From: Viscum album
Taxonomy: Eukaryota; Streptophyta; Magnoliopsida; Santalales; Viscaceae
DNA length: 64,000 nucleotides
NCBI GenBank assembly: GCA_963277665.1
Contig: OY728125.1
Span: 1,719,664,889 to 1,719,728,888, forward strand
Reading direction: 5' to 3'
Both the position numbers and the translations under genes were made by a program. The notes below the pieces were generated by a model. The model was not told the DNA's origin and searched no databases. It was given only the letters and a program-made list of their open reading frames with translations. Below, one piece after another: positions 49,196-60,109 of the stretch (position 1 is its first letter; each line of letters opens with the position of its first letter).

Positions 49196-50100
49196 ATGGA
49201 TCCAGGTCGACTTCCTTGTCAGGCTTGCGCAGAAAATGTCCAGCAGGCTATTCTAGCTGATCGCCGCAGGGTAGAGGTTGACGATGATAACAATTGGAGG
49301 AAGACACTCTGAGAGTTTCAGCGCCAGAGTCTACAAAAGTATGAGGGCTCCGTTTCAGATGCAGTCACAGAAGACTGGTTGGAGGAGGTCAAGATAGGCT
49401 TTATTTCTATCCGTGCTCGAAAGGAGCACTGGGTGTCCTTAGCTATGACGATGATGCGTAGAGCAGGGAGGCAGTGGTGGTTTTTGTTCCTAAAGGATTT
49501 TTAAGAGTTAGCGATCTCATTGGAGGAGTTCCGAGATAGGTTTAGAGTCAAGTTTCTTTCTTTGACTGTGAAGGAGTCCAGTCTCCAGGAGCTTCTTACC
49601 CTCTGACAGGGGAGCTCTAGTGTTTGGGAGTTTGGGATCCGTTTCAGGAACCTTTTACGATATGCTTCGGACCTGTTACCAGATGAGGAGGCCAGGGCAA
49701 GGAATTTTGAGGAGGCTTTGCTTCCAGAGATCCAACGCCAGGTCACCCCGTTTATGATGAATACATATCTCGAGGTGCTGGAGAGGGAAGAGGTTGTTGA
49801 GAGGACTTTGGCCAGACCGGATCATCACGAGAAGGGGATCATCATGATCCCTCACGAAGCAAGGTTGTTGTCCGAGGTTCCTGGTTTTCAAGGAAGAAGA
49901 GCTTTCATTCAGCTGGGGGTAGGTCCCAGCCCCTCACGTATCATTTTTCCAGAGGCAGCAACTCTCAGGATTATGCCAAGGGATCAGGTGCTTGTTTTTC
50001 TTGTGGTGGTCGTGGCCATCAGTATCAGGGGTGCCCGACCTTTCAGAGCGGTCATCGTGCACCAGGTGTTACGCCTTAGGTTCCTCCGTTGATGTAGTTT
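49196..50100 (+). pseudogene. gag: gag pseudogene of the full-length gypsy element
   Basis: It would encode the capsid/nucleocapsid protein that packages the element's RNA. ATG at 49,196 opens MDPGRLPCQACAEN. The capsid core follows, with WLEEVKIGFISIRAR, then SLEEFRDRFRVKFL, then SSVWEFGIRFRNLLRYASDL, all recognisable as the retrotransposon gag domain. In-frame stops occur near 49,310, 49,501 and 49,603. A frameshift between about 49,900 and 49,990 separates the core from the zinc knuckle at 49,993-50,034 (CFSCGGRGHQYQGC, spacing CX2CX4HX4C), which itself is intact. The length is about that of Tekay-type gag. The product would be truncated near residue 38. Confidence 0.8.
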
Positions 50101-50289
50101 TCACAGAGGCATCAGCATCCAGTTGCACCAGCTTTAGATCACCAGAGGAGAGATAGGGCAGGCAGAGGACAACCTCATGATGCTCCCCGTCCTTAGAGAG
50201 TAGAGCACGACCTCGATGGTGGTCGTCATAAGGGTCAGAGGGGCCATGGAGGAGGTCGTGGTCAGCATCATGCTCTAGTATTTCCATCA

Positions 50290-50784
50290 CCGGACAAGCC
50301 TAATGTTATTCGAGGTACCCTTTTCTTTTTTTCTACCTTGGTGTATGGCTTATTTGATTCAGGAGTGAAACACTCTTTAATATCACCTACCCTTGTCCAT
50401 GCTTTGGGACTTGAGGTAGAGCGGCTTCTAGCACCCTTGGAATTGACTACGCCAGTTGGAGGTTTAGTTGACTTGTTTGAAGTATGTAGAGACTGTGAGA
50501 TAGTGTTGGGGAAACACCTCTCTTGGGTAGATTTCCTATGTTTATGGATACAACCATATGATGTCATCCTTGGCATGGATTGGTTGTATTCGGTGCAGGC
50601 TATAGTGGATTACTTCAGGAAGAAGGTCATCCTCATCGATGTGGATGGAGAGCAGGTGGTGTTTGTTGGTGAGCGAGATCCTCGAATGGGTTATGGGCTT
50701 GTTCCATCCTTATCATCCATGGCAGCTGCGATGATGCTGAGTTCTTTAGAGGTTCGGTATTTGGCGTTTCCTAGTGTCTTATAG
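50290..50784 (+). pseudogene. pol: Aspartic protease region of gypsy pol
   Basis: The protease cuts the Gag-Pol polyprotein. The frame reads LVYGLFDSGVKHSLIS near 50,338 with the catalytic Asp-Ser-Gly kept. The following position is Val where most relatives have Ala, and the family's SH is KH. LEVERLLAPLELTTPVGG and YDVILGMDWL near 50,555 match the retropepsin fold of plant chromoviruses. The frame stays open to a stop at 50,782. Upstream (50,100-50,290) the Gag-PR linker is broken by stops. It would be inactive only because expression of the polyprotein is broken. Confidence 0.75.
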
Positions 50785-51530
50785 GAGTACCCTGATGTCT
50801 TTCCAGAAGAATTTGTATTATTACCCCCCCCCCCCCGACAAGAGATCGAGTTTGGGATCGAGTTACAGCCAGGAGCGTCTCCTATCTCTATGTATCCATA
50901 TAGGATGGACCCTTCTGAGTTACGAGAGCCGTGTATATAGATTTATGGTCTGTTTCAGTACAATTTTGTTTGACCAAGTGTGTCCCCATGGGGTGCACCA
51001 GTTCTATTCATGAAGAAGGCCGACGGCAGTATGCGGTTGTTTGTAGATTATCACCGCTTAAACAAAGTGACAATAAAGAATCGCTATCCTCTTCTACGGA
51101 TTGATTATTTATTCGATCAACTGAAGGGAGAAATTTGGTTCTCAAAGATCGACTTGCGGTTAGGATATCATCAGATGCGTGTGAAGGATGAGGTTATTCC
51201 GAAGACTGTTTTCCATTGTCATCATGGGAATTATGAGTTCATTGTAATTTATTTTGGCATGACGAATGCTCCAGCTGTGTTCATGGGTTTAATAAATGTT
51301 GTGTTCCATGAGTTCCTGGACTAGTTCATGGTAGTTTTCATCGACAACATCCTTGTGTACTCCACATCTGGAGAGGAGTATGTAGAGAATCTATGAGCCA
51401 TTTTGGGAGTTCTTCCTCGACATCAACTGTTAGAGAAGTTTTCGAATTGTGAGTTTTGGGCTCGAGAAGTCCGTTTCTTGGGGCATGTTGTTTCCTAAAA
51501 GGGAGTATATATGGATACATCGAAGATTGA
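50785..51530 (+). pseudogene. pol: Reverse transcriptase region of gypsy pol (catalytic site altered)
   Basis: Domain order is: linker EYPDVFPEEFVLLPPPP, a frameshifting C13 run (50,824-50,836), [20 protein letters not shown] near 51,000, [20 protein letters not shown], and [18 protein letters not shown] (first catalytic Asp present). Then come [16 protein letters not shown] and FIDNILVYS at about 51,340. The conserved FVDD/YVDD becomes FIDN: the second Asp of the pair is Asn (codon AAC at 51,346-51,348), which removes a metal ligand needed for polymerase activity. In-frame stops fall near 51,322, 51,394 and 51,495. The thumb SKIEAVVSWAAPKTVSE follows near 51,520. Confidence 0.85.
50824..50836 (+). 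repeat. C13 homopolymer in pol
   Basis: Thirteen consecutive C bases fall in the Pro-rich linker before reverse transcriptase. The frame before and after the run differs, so the run is a likely slippage-derived frameshift. Confidence 0.85.
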
Positions 51531-51589
51531 AGCAGTTGTGTCTTGGGCAGCTCCCAAGACAGTGTCAGAGGTGTGAAGTTTCCTTGGTC

Positions 51590-52120
51590 TTGCAGGATAC
51601 AACAGGAGGTTCGTAGTCAATTTCACCCGAGTTTCAACTCCTTTGACAGCTTTGACCAAGAAGAATAAATCTTTTATATGGACTGATCCGTGTCAGCGAG
51701 CTTTTGAGTATCTAAAGGAGAAGGTAGTAAGTTCTCCAGTTCATTGTCTTCCAGCTGAGGGAGTTCACTTTGATGTCTTCTGTGATGCTTCACATCTGGG
51801 GTTAGGATGTGTTCTCATGCAGCAGAGGTCCGTTGTTTCTTATGGGTCTTATCAGTTACATCCCCATGAACGAAACTATGTCACCCATGACCTTGAGTTG
51901 GAAGCCGTGGTGTTTTCGTTGAAGCTGTGGAGACATTACCTCATTGGTGAATGCTTTTTGGTTTTCACTGATCATAAGAGTTTGAGGTATGTCTTTTCCC
52001 AGCGTGACTTGAACTTACGACAACATCGGTGGATGGATTTCATACAGGAATACAACTTCTAAATAGCATATACACTCAGAAAAGGGAATTTTGTAGCTGA
52101 CACACTGAGCCGAAAGTCAC
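51590..52120 (+). pseudogene. pol: RNase H region of gypsy pol
   Basis: This domain degrades the RNA strand during reverse transcription. After the connection segment ([20 protein letters not shown]) an open stretch runs from 51,643 to 52,062. It carries [18 protein letters not shown], with the first catalytic Asp. [20 protein letters not shown] follows with the Glu, then [16 protein letters not shown] with the second Asp. After a stop at 52,060, LRKGNFVADTLSRKS keeps the last Asp. All four acidic residues are present, and this is the best-preserved part of the element. Confidence 0.85.
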
Positions 52121-52389
52121 GTAGTGATGCTGTGCGTGAATCCAGTGATTCCTAGAGATTAATGGAAGAACTGTCGGCATTACATCTTGATATGGGAGAA
52201 GTTAGAGGTAGAGGTTGTCTTTTTCAGATGACAGTACAGTAATCCCTGGTGAAAAAGGTGGAAGATTCCTAGTTGGGGGATCATGAGGTGGAGGTCTGGA
52301 GAGACTGAGTCGTTTGTGGTGAGGCCCCTGATGGTTGGTCTGAGCATTAACAACACAGAGTGTTGTATCATGGAAGGCTTTTTGTTCCC
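52121..52389 (+). other. Decayed tether between RNase H and integrase
   Basis: About 270 bases in the position of the RNase H-integrase linker. Only fragments such as MEELSALHLDMGE (52,160-52,198) can be read, between stops. Confidence 0.5.
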
Positions 52390-53390
52390 TTGGAGATGCG
52401 CGAGACGGTTCTCAGAGAGTTCCATAGTTCTCCCTTAGCGGTTCATCCTTGATTGAAAAAGATGTGCAGATCCTTGAGGAGTCAGTTTTGGTGGCCTGGG
52501 CTAAAGCGTGAAGTTGCGGAGTTTGTGTCTCGATGTTTAGTCTTCCAGAAGGTAAAGGCCGAACACCATGTTCCGGGTGGTCTTCTCCAGCCATTAGAGA
52601 TTCCTCAGTTGAAGGGGGAGGACATCTCAATGGACTTTGTTACTGGTCTACCTTGAGCTCTAGGAGGACATGATGCAATTTGGGTGGTAGTGTATCATTT
52701 AACGAAATTGGCCCACTTGATAGAAATCAAGGAGTCAAGCTCAGTGGATGTTTTGTCGAGGCAGTGTCTAGAGGAGGTGGTGAGACTTCATGGAGTCCCA
52801 AAGACGATCATTTCTGATCGAGATCCTCATTTTACCTCCAGGGTGTGGAGAGGTATCCAACATGCTTTTGGTTCTCAGCTATGCCTTAGCACTGCTTTTC
52901 TTCCTCAAACGAATGGGCAGATGGATAGAACCATCCACACTCTTGAAGACATGTTGCGCTCTTGTGTTCTTGATTTTTGAGGTTCATAGATGAGGCACTT
53001 ACCCCTGGTGGAGTTTTCCAACAATAATAGTTTCCACTCCACCATCAGTATGGAGTTGTTTGAAGCCTTTTATAAACGGCCTTGTCGTTATCTATTCTGA
53101 TGGACTGGGGTCGGAGAGTCCACAATTCTCGGACCGGAACTTGTGCAGAATACAACAGAGATGGTTCAGGTGATTCATGTGAGGATGAAGGCAGTGAAAG
53201 ATTGTCATAAATCTTATGCTGATCAAAGAAGGAGACCCTTATAGTTTAATGATGGGGATCATGTGTTTCTGATGGTGACTACCCGTCGTGGTCAGCGAAG
53301 GTTTGGTCAGGGAAGTAAGATTTCTCCCTGGTTTGTTGGGCCTTTCAAGGTGTTATCTCATGTTGGAGTTGTGGCATATTGAGTAGCACT
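52390..53390 (+). pseudogene. pol: Integrase region of gypsy pol (catalytic and zinc residues altered)
   Basis: Integrase inserts the element's cDNA. The N-terminal HHCC domain has FHSSPLAVHP (both His) near 52,420, but SRCLVFQKVK replaces the family's C-x-x-C by C-L-V-F (codon TTC at 52,542-52,544), losing one zinc ligand. The core has SMDFVTG (Asp), IISDRDPHFTSRVW (Asp) and QTNGQMDRTIHTLEDML. The catalytic Glu of the 'G-x-x-E-R' block is Asp (GAT at 52,924-52,926). Stops occur near 52,450, 52,654, 52,978 and 53,098. The C-terminal region reads KSYADQRRRPL and FNDGDHVFLMVTTRRGQRRF near 53,250, the GPY/F-type module of chromovirus integrases, with GPFKVLSHVG near 53,340. Confidence 0.85.
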
Positions 53391-53394
53391 TCCC

Positions 53395-53668
53395 CCTCAA
53401 ATGAGTTGGATACATGATTTTTTCCATGTATCACAGCTACGTCGCTATCTTCATGATGAATCCAACATCATCTATTGGGGAGAGATTGATGTTGATGATG
53501 ATGCCACCTTTGAGGAGCGACTTGTGGAGATCCAAGACCGCAAGGAGAAGGTGTTGCACGGGCATTCCATCCCCCTAGATCGTGTCTTGAGGTGACCCGG
53601 TGGCATGGAGGAGAGTACATAGGAACGTGAGTCACAGATACGTGCTCAGTACCCAAATTTGTTTAATG
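53395..53668 (+). pseudogene. pol: Chromodomain at the C-terminus of gypsy pol
   Basis: WIHDFFHVSQLRRYLHDES opens the segment. It is followed by EERLVEIQDRKEKVLHGHSI, PLDRVLR-stop, then PGGMEES, stop, ERESQIRAQYPNLF to 53,668. This matches the chromovirus pattern 'VKVLWRNH-EEATWE-E--R--YP-LF'. The two stops replace Trp-type positions (VLW and TWE), consistent with TGG to TGA/TAG changes. The domain would tether integrase to methylated histone H3. Its presence defines the element as a chromovirus. Confidence 0.8.
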
Positions 53669-53848
53669 TTTAACTCTTTCATGTAATGATTATTCCTTAT
53701 ATGGATATGAAACATTCATGTTTATGAGATTGCACCCTTGGTTGCTTTGGTGGCCTGCTCTCTTTTGAGAGGTATCTCAATGGGTGGTTGTTCAGACCCT
53801 ATTTCATTTTCTCTTTAGGTGGGTTTTGGATTCTCGAGGACGAGAATG

Positions 53849-53865
53849 TTTTGAGAGGTATCTGA
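53849..53865 (+). other. Decayed polypurine tract
   Basis: 'gttttgagaggtatctga' lies directly before the 3' LTR, following 'ctcgaggacgagaa', the usual lead-in to the tract in this clade. The intact G run expected here is interrupted. Confidence 0.45.
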
Positions 53866-56800
53866 TGTAACGGTGTGGACCTCTCCAGTCCATTACTTTG
53901 TGAAAATGTGGTACTAGAGGTGTTTCGGGAAGTGAAGGTGACTTGGGGTGCATTTGGGTGGACTTTTAAGGAAATCTAAAGGGTAATAGCCTTCGCACGG
54001 TTGGCGCATGGTTTGCCTAAACCATGCGGCCAAACCCTGCAAGGCTGGTCTTGGGGGAAGTGGCTAACGCATGGTTAGTGCACGGTTTTCCTAACCGTGC
54101 GAACTAACCGTGTGAGAAGTGTTTGTCAAGGCAGAAGCCAATGCGTAGTTAGGGCAACGTTTGTTAAACCGTGTGGACTAACCATGCAGGCACTTAGAGT
54201 TAGATTCTAAAATTGTGGATCTAACTCATTTTGCCTTTAGTCACCTCTTTTAAGCTCCTAAGCGGCCATAACTCGGTATTTTTCTCCCATGAAGGTTATA
54301 TAACCTCTCCCAAGATTTTTGGAGGAGATCCGTAGGCTTCTATTTGTGAATCACATCCGGTTTCTCGAGGTAAGTGATCCCTTTTTTTTGGTTTCTTAGA
54401 TCTACCAAGATCTGCTCCTACTCTTCTCTCAGGATCATAGATCTACGCCCGTTATGGGTATATCTAAGTGTGTGGATGTCGTTTATGATGATATTTGGTC
54501 TTGGTTGTGTTAGGAGAGTAGATATAGCGAGGATCCTTGGTGAATTGGCCCAGTCCTCTTGGGCGTTCTTTGACCGTTGTGGGTTTCCTTGAAAACCTTT
54601 GAGGTGGGGATTCGTGGCTTCTGTAATTGTGTTTTTTGCAATCATAGAGTTATCATGTTTTGGCCTTTATATCACAATGGAATTGACCTAAATAAATACT
54701 TGAACTGGATTAAAAGAATTGGTTTGATCGCATGTTGTTTTTTTGTACAGTGATAGTGGTTCGCCTCTTGTTTTTCTAGATAGTGTGATATATATGCCTT
54801 TATTGTTAGCATGCTTCTCTTGAGGAAATTGATAAAGAACTTAAAGTTGGAATTAATTGATAATTAATTGGCTAATGATAAAGAGGCATGTAAATGAATC
54901 TGGTTGTTGTGGTTATGGATGTTGTTCCAACTTGGTGTTAAAAAATTGAGGCTGATGATGTGTTAAATTCAGTTGGATGGTAAACCTAAAATCTGTTGGT
55001 GGTTATTGTTTGAAGGCTAGATGCCTTGTTAAAGGGCCAAGAGCCCAAATTGATGTGATTTGTTTCCTGCTGCTTGTGCGGTGATGTGACCCTGGGAGGG
55101 TGCTGTGATATGTGGGGGCTTGGAGGCCTTGTGGTTGGGGCAGCGGATGACGCCTAGAGTGGAGAGATTCATCGGTTTATGCATGTGGGTGTCCGGGAGG
55201 ACACCAGGGATAATGGAACGGGATGGATGTGGTTTTTGGTTGCTTTTGGATTCTTTGGTTGCTTATCTCCTTTACTTTTACCCACTTCTCAAGGTAGTTG
55301 GTCTTGCTTACCCTTCTTCTGAAAGGGGTGAATACACGTGGGGTATGCAACATGATTTTCGTGTTTAGCCTCTCTAGGGAGAATGGGTCTACGCTCTTGC
55401 TATAGGCAGCACAAACTCGACGGGTAGTACATCTACTCACCATGTTGAGCCCCCTAATGTTTAGTAGCATAGGATTCTTTTCTAGAATTCCTGAGAATAT
55501 GGTAATGTAATCTGTAATTAATGATTGAATAATTGGTATTAACCCATGGGGTTGGAGATGCTGGAATATAATGATGAGGTTGTAACTTTGAAAGAACCTT
55601 TGACTTTGGGTGTGATGCTAATGAATTTAATGTGGAATTGTTCATGATTAATTACTGTGTAAATAATTAATTAACATAGGGTGGAATTGATGAAAAAGGG
55701 GAATGAGGTAACCTAATTAAGGATCCTTAAATGGTTGTGTGCTTATAGGATTCCTAGTATTAGAAGTGGCAGCCTGGAGTCCGAGACAGACGTTAGATGC
55801 AGTTGTGTCTAAGACTCGGTTATGCCTATAGTGTGGTTATGTTTTGTAATATATTCTTTACTTGTTGTGTTTCTATACACTACTCCACCCTTTCGGTAAT
55901 GGAAACTAACACCCTGGGGATTATGAGCCCTGGGGGTGTTTTTTCCAACATTCCGGTGGGAGGATGAATGGCTGACTACCCCATTTGACCCCACTCTCTT
56001 CTCTAGGTAGATACTTGTGCTAGTAGGTAGAGTGGTTAGTTTTTCCCGTATATGTGTGTAGAGGGTTGTAATGGCTTGTGGTTATTCACACACATATATT
56101 CTGGATATATTATCTTATGGACTACTATAGGTGTAACGTGTATAGGTTGTGATGGCTTGAGGATCCTTACACGGTGTATGGTCTGTGATGGCTTGAGGTA
56201 TAATACCTGACGTATGATACATGTTATGCGAGCTGTGGTGGCTCTCGGAAACTACCTGGTTATTTGGTTGTGAGGATGGTGTGGTGCTTAGCCCAGGTGT
56301 TTGTGGGAAAGCCTTTGTAGTGCACGTGGTGCAGATTGTGGAGCTTAGCCCAGGTATATACGGGCAAGACTTTGGAGAGAGATTCATAGGACGTATGTCA
56401 TTGGGGAAAAGCGGAAAACCAGTGGGGAAGTAGTAGCGGGGTACCCTTGATACTCTTTACTACATGCTATATTCATGTATGTGTTACTATGAGAGAGTAG
56501 CCATGGTGAGGTTGGGAACTTAGTATACTTGTTTAGGTGACGAGTTAGTTTCACTTGTTGTCCACTGTGCTTTTGCATGTTTTCTTTAATTTTTCACAAG
56601 AGGCTTCGGGGAGGATCCTACTGAGTATACTGTTATACTCTCCCTACGTATATATAAACTATTTTTCAGGTCACTTGTAGCAGGTTGGAGATCAAGCTGG
56701 TTACTACTAGCTTGTGGTTGGAGGAGCTGTCCGGGCTTATGGTTGCTGCTGTTTTACTCTCTTTTGGGTACTTGTAGTTTTCCCTTTTAGTTGTAGTACT

Positions 56801-57056
56801 TTTTCATGGCATTTCATATATGGAAATGGTTTTCTTTTATATTTCAGTTCTGTGTTGAAGTTGGTTGGTGTCTATCTTATCTCTCTCTTTCACATGTGTT
56901 CTCTTAGAGGGTAATGCCTCTCATTTGTGTGTTTATTATACCCTCAGTGCTAGTCGCCAACCGGGGCCTACTGGAGGCGAGACTCGGGGGTAATTATCTC
57001 ACTTTTCACATTACCATCCTTGGAGGGGTACACTTTGTGGGGAGGAGGTTGTGACA
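53866..57056 (+). repeat. 3' LTR of the full-length gypsy element
   Basis: 3,191 bases from TGTAACGG to gtgaca, colinear with the 5' LTR. The CACGGTT palindromes lie at 53,990-54,190. ORFs in it (54,374-54,592; 55,105-55,368; 56,221-56,433) parallel those in the 5' LTR but differ in frame and stops, which argues against function. Confidence 0.85.
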
Positions 57057-57928
57057 GTTTTTACCTTCTTCTAATAATGTTTAGAGGCTTAAATAAGAAT
57101 AAATCCAATTTTAAGTATAAATACTCTAATTTGTTTAAAAGGTAGTTTTATCTCCTTTGGATGATGAATCATTTTTAAATGTAGATTTTTTACATTTATA
57201 TATTCTATTAGAAAAACATTCTTTTTATATGGACGTGGGACAACAAAATTTATTTTTGGTGAATTTTTGTAATTTTTATGATAATATTTATTTAATAATG
57301 ATTAGTGAAAAAAACAGTGCATTTTAATTCAAAACTACTTTTTACTATAATTTAATTATATTTTTAGATTATGATTTTTCATAATATTAAGGTATAATTA
57401 TATTATGTTTTTCACATTTAATCCAATGCTTTCCATTGGTATTAATTTCAGATTTAAATTAGATATAAACACAAGTCAATCTTTTGATGGTTTTTACCTT
57501 TTAAAACCTCGTTTCCTCAATCCATAAACAGGATTGACATTAAATTAATTTTAGTCTCTTTTTTGAAATAAATTTTTAATAATTGACATGCCTAGTTTTA
57601 ATAATTATGAAAATATGATCTAATATGATTATAATATTTTTTAGTGAATAATAACTGTAGTATTTTGTTTACCGCATTTAAAGGTAAAGTAGATAGTTAA
57701 AGGTAAAAATAATATTATAATAATATATAACTTCCCTAAAACTTTACCTAATATTATTTGATGAGTTATATATGACCAATACAGTCATTGGGTTAAAATG
57801 GTGTCTTTTGTAAGCCACTTGGGTGTGATTATGACATTTATAACATATAATTTAAAGTAAAGGAAAAAATGTCCTAAACATGTCTACTCTTTCTAAAACA
57901 ATTTTAATATGGTCTTACATAAGTGATG
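57057..57928 (+). repeat. Family 1 gypsy LTR fragment, copy F, right piece
   Basis: 57,680-57,830 ('ggtaaaaataatatt' to 'ttatttgatgagttatatatg') aligns with 5,560-5,640 of copy B on the same strand, 700-900 bases into the LTR. It continues the piece left of the full-length gypsy element and stops at the start of the minus-strand LTR at 57,929. Confidence 0.5.
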
Positions 57929-59149
57929 TGTGACTCCCTAACCCTAGAAGCCCAGATTTGGTGAATTATTATGTATCATTGGCATGATCACAAATGATCA
58001 AGTCTCGAAATACCAATTAGTTTAGTAGCCTAGAAAGTACTAGATACATTCATAAGGTTTACATTACATCATAAAATGGAAAACTACAACAATATTGTTT
58101 CCATTGAAAAAACTGACATACCATTGACTATCCTTACTAGTCATTCATTATATACATCTTCACATCTTGGGAAATATAGAAAAGGGTTAGCTCAGATGCT
58201 CAGTATGGATAACAATATAGCAAAAACTTTTCTAAATAGGCATAAACATTTAAGGCAATGTATAAGACTAAAACAAAAACATTTTAAACTTGAACTTCAA
58301 CATAATATGTCAAATATTAAATCAAATAATTCCATTCTATTATTCACATGCATATTTTACAAGTCGAATAATCACAAGCAATATCAATAGCCACTTTCAT
58401 AATGATGGAATGCATAAGGCCAGACTTTCATAACCACATAGTCAAGGCCTTGTGCGAAGACTAAAAATAAGATTTTTTCAAGGCCTTATTCCAAGACACT
58501 AGTTTTCCTCATGAGACCTACAGATGCATCGAGGAGCTATAGCGGTCCCCTCCCATCACATACTAAGTACAATTCATTCCTCATATGAAAAGGTGTAAAC
58601 ATAACATAAACATTCGTAGTAAAATTGGAATAAAAAATGTCAATAAATTATACATAAACTAGGAACGATATGAAATAACACATCCACAGTCAAACATATC
58701 ACAAAACCTTCAATACAATATGTATGTTTTGTATCATAATAAATCAACATCAAACAAACATAAAATACATCAAAGGATGTTGACATAGATGAAATCAAAA
58801 CCTTTTTAGAGAAATATCTCTTTCTATTTTGAAATCATTTAAAAGTAACGTAATTATAAAAGAAAACATTTATATTTGAAAATATTATTATAATCTTGTA
58901 ATGGAAGCTTCTACAATGTTATAATGGAAGAAAATAGCCGAACCCGCCGTATAAGATAAAAAACATTTTTAATTTAATTTTGTCGAAAAGGTTATAAAGT
59001 ACATTGTTTGAAAAATGACGGAAAGATTCCTTTCAAAACATATAAGGTAAAATAAGGGTATAAATGACTTTAACCCATTGTCTAGTGAATATTAAAAATT
59101 CTTTGAAATAAATTTTTAAGAAGAATGGATGTGGATGACAAAGAGGTCC

Positions 59150-59770
59150 TAGTAGATAATTACGTATAAACAACCTCGGATAATGAAGAGATTGTTAAAT
59201 TAACCCTTACCTCGTACTTCTCCTTGGCCGAGGGTAGGTTAAACTCATGTATAATGTTGAAATAATTGTTATTAAATTATAAAATAATCATATACATTAA
59301 TATGATATCATATATGATCTTTTATCATTGCTTTGTTAATAATATCTTAGTATTATTGTCATTTCAGGTGTTAACTGATTCGTTTTCCTTTATATGATTT
59401 GTTACATATGTAATTTTTATTATGTAAAGGATGTATCTTATTCATATTAAGAATTATATTATGTCTTTAAACATTATTTTTTATCATATAATGAAAATTA
59501 GTCTTGAATGGATATGATGGTGAATGAATCTCATCGTGTTCATGGTGACGGTAATCCGTACGTACGCACGAGCGACAATATCATTATCTTGATATTAAAA
59601 TAATATATAATTGGATGGTATATCATATATACAGAGTTATTATCATGTTATATTTATTATTAACATCAATTACTCATCAATATTATACCAATCCAAATAA
59701 TAATGTATTGAATAACAATTACACCACAATGGAAAGACGGTAAGTCGTACGTACGCACGTATGGTGACAT
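59150..59770 (-). repeat. ~190 bp tandem repeat with CGTACGTACG cores inside the LTR
   Basis: Two clear cores, ccgtacgtacgcacgagcg (59,556-59,574) and tcgtacgtacgcacgtatgg (59,745-59,764), lie 189-190 bases apart. A weaker core 'attacgtataaacaacc' lies about 386 bases further left (two periods). Period and core match the three units at 11,141-11,575 on the other strand. Confidence 0.6.
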
Positions 59771-60101
59771 GTCATTCAAAGATTGGATAAAATAATGAAC
59801 ATGGTTGTACCATATTTATAATAACATCACAGTATATATAAGATTCTGGAGTTATTATTTTAGAATGGAAACAACAAAGAAATAGGATGTTGAAGAAGAA
59901 AGGAACTTGAAAGAGGTGATGAAATATTTACCTCTTCTATAGGTTCTACCTTTTGATTTGATAAAAAGGGATCCATAAGTTGGCTTTATGACTAAAGGTA
60001 TGCATCTAGGATTAATCTAGGACAGTTTAGAGGGTATTTTTTCAGTTTTTGGCTGATCCAAATGGCTATGAAAGTGTAAATTAAAGATAATGGGGAGTGC
60101 C

Positions 60102-60109
60102 CTTTTATA
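60102..60109 (-). promoter_or_regulatory. LTR core promoter TATA box, second gypsy element
   Basis: The minus strand reads TATAAAAG, preceded by 'cctctcaccccatc' and followed by 'ggcactcccc'. It is the closest match to the copy B promoter. Confidence 0.65.

Larger units (their letters stand above)
45613..57056 (+). mobile_element. Complete Ty3/gypsy chromovirus (Tekay/Del-like), degenerate, 11.4 kb
   Basis: Two LTRs of about 3.2 kb start TGTAA and end ACA. They enclose a 5.06 kb internal region with a PBS, gag, protease, reverse transcriptase, RNase H, integrase, a C-terminal chromodomain and a decayed polypurine tract. Flanking 5-mers ATTTT (45,608-45,612) and GTTTT (57,057-57,061) are a target-site duplication with one mismatch. 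Gene order (integrase after RNase H) and the chromodomain identify a chromovirus. The long LTRs and the VLRxPGGMEES-type chromodomain fit the Tekay/Del clade. The LTRs differ by about 12 bases in 125 in one stretch checked by eye (46,510-46,635 against 54,765-54,890), so the insertion is old. The element is richer in GC than the AT-rich DNA it entered. All genes are broken. Confidence 0.85.

Noticed and set aside
58076..58390. 104-codon plus-strand ORF with Lys/His/Asn-rich composition
   Set aside because: Antisense to a well-defined LTR. The corresponding part of other family 1 LTRs is not open.
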